This document shows, one piece after another, positions 12,095-22,544 of a stretch of 64,000 nucleotides of DNA. How positions within the stretch are numbered: position 1 is the stretch's first letter; every line of letters begins with the position of its first letter. Source of the DNA: Paragordius varius (Eukaryota; Nematomorpha); contig OZ176055.1 in the NCBI GenBank assembly GCA_964247055.1, positions 5,518,001-5,582,000 of the forward strand, written 5' to 3'. The position numbers and the translations under genes were made by a program. The notes beneath the pieces are model-generated. The model searched no databases, was not told the DNA's origin, and was given only the letters and a program-made list of their open reading frames with translations.

Positions 12095-12713
12095 CTGAAC
12101 CATCTTCAGTCAAATGGTCAATAAGTCCCCAATCGTAGGCCTGTTTTGCCGTAAAAGCTTTACCAGTTAAAAGTAGGTTTTGAGCTCGGCTTAAACCTAT
12201 CATTTGAGGAAGAACATAAGGACCAATTCCATCCAGAGATGGAATGCCGAATCTACGATTTAAAAAACCCAATTGAGAAGAACGATCCGCAATTCTAAGA
12301 TCTGCAAGAAGTGCTAGTTCCAAACCTGCTCCAACCGTCCATCCGTTTAAGGCGACGATCAAGGGTTTGGATTTTGTACCGATTAAGCGAGGATATTGAA
12401 AACTCTAAATATCGTAATTATAAACCTCTACATCTAATAAATGTTTCAGAGTAAACTGTCTGTCATGTTCGAAAACGTTAAAGCCAGATGAAAAATTGCC
12501 CCCTATATTTAACATTACAATTTTACCCATCCCAAATAACACACCCACATCGGTTTTATCACAGCGGGAAAATTGTGTTAAGGCTGAACGTAAAAGTTGT
12601 ATAATTTTTGGTGAAAGAGCATTTTTGGTAGACGGACTGTTAATTGCAATCAAAAATAATTTGTTAAACTGATCTATAAATAACAAAGAATCTTTCTTCT
12701 GATTTTTAAACAT
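12095..12713 (-). CDS. Enoyl-CoA hydratase/isomerase (crotonase) family protein, 3' end not placed
   Basis: Crotonase-fold protein, probably acting on acyl-CoA thioesters; the substrate cannot be told from sequence. Exon 1 is 12527-12713 (starts MFKNQKKDSLL), exon 2 12432-12502 and exon 3 12095-12404, separated by introns of 24 and about 27 nt. Spliced, the first oxyanion-hole region reads GVLFGMGGNFSSGFNV and the second PLIVALNGWTVGAGLEL, both classic crotonase motifs. The block IPSLDGIGPYVLPQMIGLSRAQ follows the usual pattern after the active site, then LLLTGKAFTAKQAYDWGLID. Exon 3 ends at CAG/GTTAGC in phase 1 and the remaining C-terminal helices (about 60-80 aa expected) were not found, so the gene is either incomplete in my reading or truncated. 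It is divergent from transportin, with 125 bp between start codons. Pseudogenisation is the alternative if the 27-nt piece, which holds an in-frame TAG, is not spliced. Confidence 0.8.
12405..12431 (-). other. Ultra-short intron, 27 nt (hydratase intron 2)
   Basis: Begins GTAGAGGT and ends GATATTTAG in sense. It carries the only stop codon (TAG) that would break the frame between HLLD and SFQYPRLIG. A 21-nt alternative with donor GTTTAT six bases further in also keeps the frame. Confidence 0.65.
12503..12526 (-). other. Ultra-short intron, 24 nt (hydratase intron 1)
   Basis: Begins GTAAAATT and ends AAATATAG in the sense direction. Its removal (phase 1) turns GMGKIVMLNIGGNF into GMGGNF, which fits the crotonase motif LTG-GGNFSSG. 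The length is a multiple of three and contains no stop, so retention would add eight residues. Confidence 0.75.
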
Positions 12714-12838
12714 AAATTGAATTTATGATAGCGAATTTAAACTTTGTCTAGTTTGATATCATCGGTTCAAGTATTTTATGTCCGTTCTTATTAAAGTTAT
12801 TAGAATTTGGAGGATGCAATTATAATTAAATGCGGATC
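12714..12838. promoter_or_regulatory. Divergent promoter region, hydratase/transportin
   Basis: Only 125 bp separate the two start codons, so both promoters and 5' UTRs must share this space. No TATA box at a sensible position; no motif identified. Confidence 0.5.
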
Positions 12839-15800
12839 ATGTGGCAACCTGATTCAAATGGATTACAGCAAATTCTCGATTTGCTTAAGGAATCCCAAAA
12901 TCCAACAACCTTTTCCCAACAAAAAGTCCAAGAAGTTATACTTTGCTTATTTTGTAGAAATTAGAGGAATTCAACCGATATCCCGATTTTAATAATTATC
13001 TTATTTACATATTGACTCAATGGAATTCGGATGGTAAATTATTTTTTTATTTTTAGATGAGGCTACTCGATCACTTAGTGGATTAATACTAAAAAATAAT
13101 ATGAGAAAAAATTTTGATTCATATCCCCTGGAAAATAAAACTTATATAATTACCGAATGCATTAGACATGTAGGTGATAAATCATCCCTTATTCGGGCTA
13201 CAATAGGAATCTTGATTACCACAATAGCTAGCAAAGACGCCACACTTTTACCTGATATTATAGCCAAGCTATGTGGAGTCCTTGATTCTCAAAATGCCTT
13301 TGAAGTCGAGGTTTCTATCATTTTTTACAACTACTTAAAATATTTAAAGTTTAACTATTGATTTATTATATAGGGTGCATTTAGTGCCTTACAAAAGATA
13401 TGTGAAGATTGCGTCGATTCTTTGGACAAAGACGATGGTCCCGAACAAGCCATTTTGTCCTATATCATTCCCAAATTTATAGGATTTTTTAAACATCAAA
13501 ATCCCAAAATTAGGTAAAAATTTATTCAGTTTTAACACGATAATTTTAAAACTGCTTTGTCAAATGTGATTTATATGAATTTTTTAAACAGGTCACACGC
13601 AGTAGCTTGTGTGAATCAATTTATAATGACCCACAATCAAACTTTATTTAACCACTTTGCACCATATCTTGAGGTTATATATTTTGTCCATTTAAATGAC
13701 ACAAATTTGATTTCTTATTTAGTAACACAAATTTTTTTAATTAAAATAGGTTTATAAAAATAATATACATAATATAAAGTTAAGATTGTATAATTTTTTT
13801 AAAAATGAATTATGCTATAAAACCAGTAACCGGTCACACCCAAACTTAGCCTTAAATTTTATCTTCTTTCTTATTTTGTTAAAACAAATTTAATTTACCT
13901 ATTTTTAGAATTTATTTGCATTGGCCAACGACCCTAATTTGGACGTCCAAAAAAACTTATGCCGAGCGCTTGTTATGTTGGTGGAAGTTGATTTGGAAAA
14001 ACTTGTACCTTACATGGGAAATATGATTGAGGTTTTTAATCCATAAAAATCCAATTTTAAGTTAAAAATTACCAAATTTTATGACATGTTGCAAAAATCT
14101 TTTGCGTTATTAAACGTTACATTTAAAGCTCTGCCCTGTTTGTACTTAAATTAAATTTGGAGCATTTATTACGCTTTACAACATTTTAGACATTAAGCAA
14201 ATTTTTTTCACAGTTATAATTTTACCTATCTTAAAAATATCTACTTTTTCTCTTAAGTATATAATTTTTGGTTTATGTTGAATTAAGAATTTATTAATTC
14301 GCAGTATACTCGTTTTTTTATCGCGCCCACACATTGAGCAATTTAGCATTTTTTTTAACACATGTATTATTAAATATATAATTATATTTCTTTGTATATC
14401 CATATTAGTTTATGTTGATTAAAACTGCGGATACGGATGAATCGCTTTCCTTGGAGGCTTGTGAGTTTTGGCTTTCGCTTGCGGAACAACAAAATTTGTG
14501 CAAAGAGTTATTATCACCTTACATTGCACGCTTAGTTGCTGTGCTGGTCAGTAAAATGCGTTACTCCGAAGTTGATTTAATTATTCTTAAAGCTGGTTTA
14601 GATGATAAGGGTATATACTGTTTGCATTATTTTTTCTTTAATTTTTTAAAGATATCCATATTTTTTTGGTTTATATTTTTTCATATAAAGTAAGTGAAAT
14701 ATGAGATTAAGAACCATCTTTGTTTCTTTATAACCTATATGATTACAACTGTATAAAATATAAAATGTTGAATATGTTACCAATTTACATTTTTTGCGAC
14801 CCAAACCGATTGGTTTTAATAAAATATGTTTTCCTATCATTCTATTTTTTTTTGTATTTATTAAAATTAAAATTGTACAGACTAAATAGATTAAAGGGCA
14901 ATTATTTTTAATGATTGCTTTTTCCAAATATAACTCATCATTTTGTATCGGAATTTTAATTATTTATATATTATCAATTTAATTATGTGTATAGATGCCA
15001 ACAATGAGAATGAACCGGATAAACCTGAAGATATAAAACCACGATTTGCACGAGCAAAACTTAATAAAATTGGAGCAAATCCGGCTGTGTCAGAGGGCAC
15101 ACCCACATCAAACACCATAGAAACTAATGGTAGGTATTTTTAGATGATACGTTTATCAGCGTTTCCTTATGTTTTAGTAATTTAGTGTATATCAAATTGT
15201 GTAAAGGATTCAAACATTTTTATTAATCCAAAAGTAGGGACAATTAACATTTATTTAATAGTAATGGTATCAATGAAAAAAAGATTATTTTATTTCCAAA
15301 TTTATTTATAAAATTGTTTTTTTAATATAATATTATTTAATACATTCATGAAATATATTTTTTTTACAAATAACTAGGTTTGTCTAAAACCAAAGACGAT
15401 GAATCTGACTCAGATGATGAAGATGATCAAGGTATTTTATGTGTAAATCATCTAATGTTATTGGATTATTATTAATGTCACATGTATAATACAGTCTGTA
15501 TCCTTTATTTTATCAAAAATTTATTTTTTTTTCGTTAAATGGGTGTAAATAATTGGTAAAGAATGGAAAAAATAAGATCTCTATGGTATTAACAATATCA
15601 TATTCATTAAAAAAATATAGGAATTACCATAGGCCCTTGTTTTTTCCATTCTTTACCAAATATTTATAACCATTTAACGAAAAAAAATTAAATTTTTGAT
15701 AAAATAAAGGATACATGACTGTAATATGAGAGAGAAAGAGAGAGACCGGATTCGTAGTTTTTGTACGACGTAATAATTCATATACATAATATTTATACTT

Positions 15801-18800
15801 CTTGGTAATCTGAGGCGATTTTTTACGTAACACATGCCCTTGTGTTCCCCTAATTTACAGATCATTAACAATTGGTATTTGCCGTTAGCGCATTTTCATG
15901 CCCCAGGGTGTCAATAGGATTTAAATAATAACAAATTGTAAGTTCAACCATTTGATTTTTACTTGTACGCTATTGTAATGCCAATCGCCCAACCCTAATG
16001 TGAATTGACAAATATTAATGTCTATATTGTAATTGATCCTTGTTTTGTTGTTTGTTAAGATGCTGACAGTTGTTTAACGGATTGGAATTTGAGAAAATGT
16101 TCAGCAGCCGGACTTGATGTGTTAGCCACAGTTTTTGGAGATGCTTTGCTTCCACCCTTATTACCCATTTTGAAGGAAACACTCTTTTCTCAAGATTGGA
16201 TTATTCGTGAATCTGGGATACTGGCTTTGGGAGCCATCGCAGAAGGTATTAATTACCCTTTTAAAACTAAAAGTTGAATTTAAAATTTTTTGTAAGACGT
16301 ATATTATATATGTTTTTGTTATATGCCATAATGATTATTATTGTGATATATACTATTAATAATTTCTGATCTTTATTAATGAAATAAAATATTTGACCTT
16401 TATTTTATATCTTTTTTCTTTATAATTTTAATCTTGTACGATAATTTAATAGGGATTTGGAAACACGGATATAAAGAATATGATTTGTTAATTGTCTTTT
16501 TTTAATTCATAAACCAATCATGTTATTTGTAATAAATATATTTTTTAGCAATATATATGATAAATCGTATTTCTATATATGTCTAAATTTTTTGACTATT
16601 TATTCATTCTTTGCATCATAATATCATCTGTAATTTTTAAAAACAATAAAAACTGAATTAAATTTTTTTGCAGAAAAATCCTTGTAAATTTAAATCACAT
16701 TTTATTCAAAACCGCCCACATAAAATTGGCATGGAATAAAAAACAATTTAGGTTCAGATCAATATTAGGGCCGCAAAGTATATATAACTTGTCGTACACT
16801 ATAATAGTTTGACACATTTGAAGATATTTGTACTCAAAATAAGTATATATATATATATTAAAAAATTTATAAATAATTCAGGGCCATAAAAAGCACTTTT
16901 AGGGCCGCGGTTTGAGTATGACTAATCTACAATGTATGTCTCTTTGTTTTGTTTTGTATATCGTAATCTTTTTAGTTACATTTATATTACCATGTTATGT
17001 TAGGTTGTTATAATGGGATATCGGCTCATCTCCCTGACCTTATACCCTACCTCATAAAGAATGGCTTGAATGATAGTCAAAGCTTAGTGCGTTCCATATC
17101 TTGTTGGACACTTTGTCGGTATTCGAGCTGGATGTTGACTCAACCCCATGAACTTTACCTTAAACCACTTATAACTGAGGTGACTTTATATTTATTTTTC
17201 GCTTTTCTTTTGTTTATATAAATAAAAAAAGTTAGCACTAATGTAACATTTTAATATAGTAAATTTTTGTGTGTTACAAGTAAACTTTACCTTAAACCAC
17301 TCACTTGCAACTAAGGTAACATAAAAAAATTTAGCACTAATGTAACAATAGTAAATTTTTGTGTGTTACAATTAAACTTTTCCTTAAATTATTTACAACT
17401 AAGATAACTTTGGTTTGGCTAAATCTATGATAATCTTCAATGAATTCCGCTTTTGTAAATGGGAATATATAAAAACTATCATAATATAGCAAATTATTAT
17501 TGCTATCATGGGAACGATCTTGTAAAACTTTTAGGGTAAATAAATTTAGCAATCATTTAAAATGTTTATGTTTATTTTTGCTAATCATAAAATTTTTGAC
17601 AAATTTAAGATTCAAATATAAACTAAATTTTTTCAATGAATCGCAACCTTAAATATTTAGGGTCTAAAATAAATTGAAATCAACAGTAATAATACTTGTA
17701 ATTTCTTTTAAGCTCTGCAAATAGATGATACCCAATATCTTTATTTCTGATTTTTTGTTGAAATTATTTTAGCTCTTAAAACTGGTGTTGGACGTAAATA
17801 AAAGGGTTCAGGAAGCGGCTTGTAGTGCGTTTGCCACACTAGAGGAGGAGGCTTGCACCGAATTGGTTCCTTATCTTTCCTACATTGTTAATACATTGGT
17901 TTATGCTTTCAACAAGTATCAGGTAGATAGATTTTACTCAAATTACACTGGACAACAAATTTTCCTACCATTCGAGTTATTTGCATTTTCTCATATTTAC
18001 TATCATTTTAACAGTAATTCTGAAATAAGACACATAATTTTACCTAAGATTTTGTATAATTTGATTTTTTTGTTTATTCGCATCCTCTTTATTGAAATTT
18101 CACTAAAAAATGTTTTTCTTGAAAATATACAAAAAATGCCCAATTCTAATATATCATTCGAAAGAGTAATGAAAATATAATATGCTTTTACATCGATAGT
18201 TAATATTGGACATAGGAAGCGACAAACGCGCGAAGCGAGAGTGTTTTTAATTTATATATTTTTAAATTGAAAAATAGCTTAAATAAATGACAAATGTCCA
18301 AAAAAGATAACACAAGAAAGTTTATACGATCAAAACACTTATTTATGGCTTTTATGTCATTCCAAATAGCCATTTTTAATTTTTTGTTTTTTTTTAAAAA
18401 TTACCATCATATCAATATTAATTATTTTCCTAAGAAGGCTTATAATTTTAAAATTTTAAAGACTAAAAATAAAGATTAAGGTTGATCTTTTCAACGATTA
18501 CAGTTATTATTATGCAATTAAAAAAAAACCAAATGCTTTAGATTTTTATTAAAATTTTTACTAAATCCTAATTAGTATATTAAAATAATTTATATGATTT
18601 TTAAGTTAGTTTGTCTGTGAAAATTTTTGACTATTTTAAGGGTTTAAAACCATACAAACCCAAATAACCATTACATCAGATTGATTTAAATGAATTACCA
18701 TATGGATACAGTTTTTCGCACTCTTTCGAAAAATATAAAATACATGGCTCTATATCTAAAACATTTAATTTCAAAAATTTCGAGTATAATGGTAAAATTA

Positions 18801-21800
18801 TCGAAAATAATAAAAAAAATTCTTATCTGTTAGACCAATTTTTTTTTACATATACTATTTATGTACTTTAATAAAATAAATTATAAATTTACACGAATGA
18901 CACTTAAAAAATGTCAAAATTTGGTCTTGTATTGTAACCCCATTACTTTTAATGTTTTTGAATTGTTAAGAGTTTATCCAAAATATATCAAACGTTTAAA
19001 TATTGCTGAATCCTAATACTTTGATACAGTAAAAATTGAAATTATACAAACAAAGTGTAAAACAAAAAGGCATATAAAAGATACCCCTCCCTACCTTTCT
19101 TGATTATTTCCTATATAAATACAATATTGAGAAATATAATTGAGTGTTAGATATATAAAACGATATTTATTTAAAAATAATCCGAAATTTAAATATTTCA
19201 TTCTAAGTGATAAGAGTTGTATTTTATCGTCAAAATGTATAAACATTTATAAATTGTCAAATAATAATAATTTATCACGATAATTTAGCAAAAAAATTTG
19301 TTGATCCTGTACGATGCTATTGGCACATTGGCGGATTCAGTTGGGAGTCATTTGAATGAACCGGTATTTTAAAAATTAATATATTTGTTCATTCCATCTT
19401 AACAATTGCGTAGTAAATTGTTTTTGATTGAAAAAAAAGTTATCGAATAAATTATAAACATGAAATTTCCTAAAATTATATATGGCATGTTTATGATTTG
19501 TTTCATTATGATATTAGGAGTATATAAATGCCCTTATGCCACCATTGATAGCAAAATGGAATGCCATACCCGACGATAATAAAGATTTGTTTCCCCTTTT
19601 AGAAGTTAACAACTATTTTTTTCATTTCTCAAACATCATTTTTAAATTATTGAAGTAATTGATAAAATTAATTTTATGTTTATTTACATATATTTTATAG
19701 TGCCTTTCCAGCATAGCAACTGCTCTTAATATCGGATTCTTACCATATGCCGAACCCGTTTACAAGCGATGTCTTTCACTTATTCAACAAAACATACAAG
19801 CTTCTCAGGTTTTAAACAATATATTTTTTGTATTATCATAATATTTAACAAAAAATATTTCTCCAATGTTTTCACGGCAAACAATAAATATAATTAGTGA
19901 AAAATGATTAGTTTGTTTTTATGTTATTAAATAATTTTTTAATCACAAAGAGCAAATTATGATTGCTTTGATGTTTTGGTTAATTATCGGATTTTTTGAT
20001 GTGTGCTAATTAATTTTAGCTCGCTGCCCAAAGTCCTGATCTAGAAACGCCCGATAAAGATTTTATGATTGTCGCCTTGGATTTAATGAGTGGAATTGCA
20101 GAAGGTTTAGGGCCAGATATTACCGAGCTTGTAAGTCGCAATCCTGAATCTATAGCATTATTGGGGCAATGCATGAAGGTACGTACTGTTTATAATTAAA
20201 GTTTGAGTTAAAAATTTGAAAATTTTTATCCCTTAAGCAACTTTTTGCAATGAAGCAATATCTATTTATACAATTATCCATTTATTAATAATTTGGTAGC
20301 AGTCCTTAAGCACTTTTTACCATGATCTGAAAACATGGTATATATGTAGAAGTAAGGTTTTTACTCCACATTACTATGTGAAAAAAAAACCTTCTATGAT
20401 TAGATGCTTTTGCAAAACATCCAAAATTAGCCCCTGCAGGTAGTTCACCAAAAGTGATCCAGTCTATAAAACTAATTTTTATTAAAGAAAATTAGCTTTA
20501 TATAATCTATACCACATACTTTTTTTGATCATAGGACTCAACGCCTGAAGTTAGACAAAGTTCTTTTGCACTGTTGGGAGATTTGGCAAAATCGTGTTTT
20601 GCTTACATTAAACCTGCCTTAAATGACATATTTCAATTGTTAGGACAAAACATTGCAGCCGATAGCCATATCAGTGTTTGTAATAATGCCGCATGGGCCA
20701 TCGGGGAACTCGCAATGAAAGTATGTGTTTATGCTTTCATATATGTTTTAAGCTCATTGGATCGCATTCTTGGAAGAACATGTTTTGCGAATTTAGTGAA
20801 TGCTATTTTTTTAAATTTATAGCAAAAAAATAACAGTAATTATAAATAAGTTTTTGACCGTTATTTATGAAGTTCACGAATAAAAAAATTAAATGTAAAT
20901 CCTAAAATATGCCAAAATAGTATCATGATTATAGCATTTAATTTTTAACAAAACGATTATAAATTCACATTTTTTCTTTTAAATTTATACTACAATTTTT
21001 TATTAATTTAATATGAAGTGATAAACTAGTATAGTACTAACGTTTTTGATTTGTTATTTTAAAAGTAGCCCATCTATGATGGTAAGATCAAACTATAGTT
21101 GTCAGTTTTTTGTTAGAACATTGTTTGACAACAAAACATGCATCTTTCACTTATTTATGTTAATTTCTTAGCACTCTTAAACATAATAAACTATGCAATG
21201 AATAAAATATTCCACATCAATAATGAGTTAAATTGGCCCGAAAACTTATAATATATTTTCAGTGGGAAATTCGAAATATAAATGGAAAAATATACGTTCG
21301 TTCCCATCTTGAATTTTAAAATCATATGGGTACCCTTGTGTTTATTTGGTAAAAATGAGAAGTACTTTATATAATTTTTTGTAGATTTACAGTGATGCGA
21401 CAACCTCAGTCCCCACCACCAATATTGTTGACGCAAACAACGTCAATTCAAACGAACATGCTAAGCAAGCCCAGGATCTTGTTGCACCTCATTTGTCATA
21501 TTTGCTTCCAGCGCTGGTGGATATTATACGGCGACCGCATGTAACAAAAACTTTGTTGGAAAATACAGCTATAACCATAGGTCGCCTAGCCCTAGTCTGT
21601 CCGGCACAAATAGCACCCCATTTGGGTACTTTTATACGACCGTGGTGTACTTCCCTCCGTAACATACGTGACAACGAGGAAAAGGATTCTGCTTTTCGTG
21701 GTAAATTTATTTGCACTAAATATTAATTTTTTTAGGTTTTTTGAAAGAAAATTTATATTATATTAATTTTGTAAGGTTGGGTCAGAACGGTTATCGTGAA

Positions 21801-22544
21801 TGTTCTACGAATTTTTATCAGTCAAAAATTTGGAAATATATGTTTATGACATAATATTCAAACATATTTAATAATATTCAACTATGAATTATTGTAGAAA
21901 AATTGTCATATTTTATTATTTTTCGGTTAAATGTTACTTGAAGGTTCTAACATTGGAAAAACTAATTTGATTAATTTTAATATTCATTAAATGAATGAAT
22001 TAGTAATATAGGTGAATGATTATGACCGTGAATGACTCCATTACAAGCGCAAAAATATACACCCTCATCATACCAATTTTTATTTGATATGTATGACTAA
22101 TTATATTAATTAGGTTATAAATTGTTTGTAACATGAATGTCATTTAATTTAAATAATTTACATTTTGTAACATGGATGTCATTTAATTAAAATAATTTCT
22201 ATGTATTGCTTGTAATACAGGTATATGCGCACTGATCTGCTTGAATCCAAGTGGTTTAGCCCCTGAACTGGTTTATTTTTGCGATGCTATCGCCAGTTGG
22301 ACTAATCCTCCTGCAGATTTAAAGGATACGTTTATTAAGGTAAAATCTTTATTAATATATGAAAAATTTGATATCTTTTTTATTGTATACTCTCTCTCTG
22401 ATAAATTAACATTTTATATCATATATTTAGATTTTAAACGAATACAAAAACCAATTAGGCGAAGCTAATTGGAAAGTGTTTACTGATCAATTCCCCAAAC
22501 CCCTTAAAGAACGTTTAAACCTGTTGTATGGTATTCAATGTTAA
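12839..22544 (+). CDS. TNPO1: Transportin-1 (karyopherin beta-2), nuclear import receptor
   Basis: Importin-beta family receptor that carries PY-NLS cargo such as hnRNP proteins into the nucleus and releases it on RanGTP. Twenty exons: 12839-12934, 12958-13033, 13057-13310, 13374-13513, 13592-13673, 13909-14031, 14409-14610, 14995-15129, 15378-15431, 16060-16245, 17004-17179, 17773-17922, 19289-19363, 19518-19604, 19701-19808, 20020-20178, 20535-20720, 21385-21700, 22221-22339, 22431-22544. They sum to 2838 nt, 945 aa, all phases compatible. It is collinear with animal transportin from end to end: [123 protein letters not shown]. The acidic H8 loop used for cargo release is exon 9 ([12 protein letters not shown]). 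Exon 18 starts with about 25 extra Asn/Ser/Thr-rich residues. The first two introns are 23 nt; later ones reach 1366 nt. Confidence 0.98.
12935..12957 (+). other. Ultra-short intron, 23 nt (transportin intron 1)
   Basis: Begins GTTATACT and ends TTTTGTAG, phase 0. Removal joins KVQE to [16 protein letters not shown], matching the transportin N-terminus without a gap. Retention shifts the frame and gives a stop within 11 codons. Confidence 0.95.
13034..13056 (+). other. Ultra-short intron, 23 nt (transportin intron 2)
   Basis: Begins GTAAATTA and ends ATTTTTAG, phase 1. Removal joins TQWNSD to [14 protein letters not shown]. Retention gives an in-frame TAG at the intron end. Confidence 0.95.
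15490..15723. mobile_element. MITE with ~75-bp inverted repeats in transportin intron 9
   Basis: The left arm starts TACAGTCTGTATCCTTTATT (15490) and the right arm ends with the near complement, AATAAAGGATACATGACTGTA (21 bases by pairing, ending 15723). The arms pair through ATTTTATCAAAAATTT, TTCGTTAAATGG and GGTAAAGAATGGAAAA. The outer TA suits a Tc1/mariner-type duplication. The spacer is about 65 bp without coding capacity. Confidence 0.85.
17221..17407. repeat. Tandem ~95-bp repeat echoing the end of transportin exon 11
   Basis: Two adjacent units each contain GCACTAATGTAACA, AGTAAATTTTTGTGTGTTAC and a piece like AAACTTTACCTTAAACCACT followed by AACTAAGGTAAC. That piece resembles the last 30 bases of exon 11 with its donor (ACTTTACCTTAAACCACTT, then AACTGAGGTGAC at 17153-17183). 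So copies of an exon end and its splice donor sit in the following intron. Confidence 0.75.
22125..22200. repeat. Short tandem duplication in transportin intron 18
   Basis: TTTGTAACATGAATGTCATT and TTTGTAACATGGATGTCATT begin two neighbouring copies of a roughly 38-bp unit. Confidence 0.7.

Noticed and set aside
12339-12431. In-frame TAG of the hydratase as stop-codon readthrough
   Set aside because: A GT-AG intron of 21-27 nt removes it and matches other tiny introns in the window, so readthrough or recoding is not needed.
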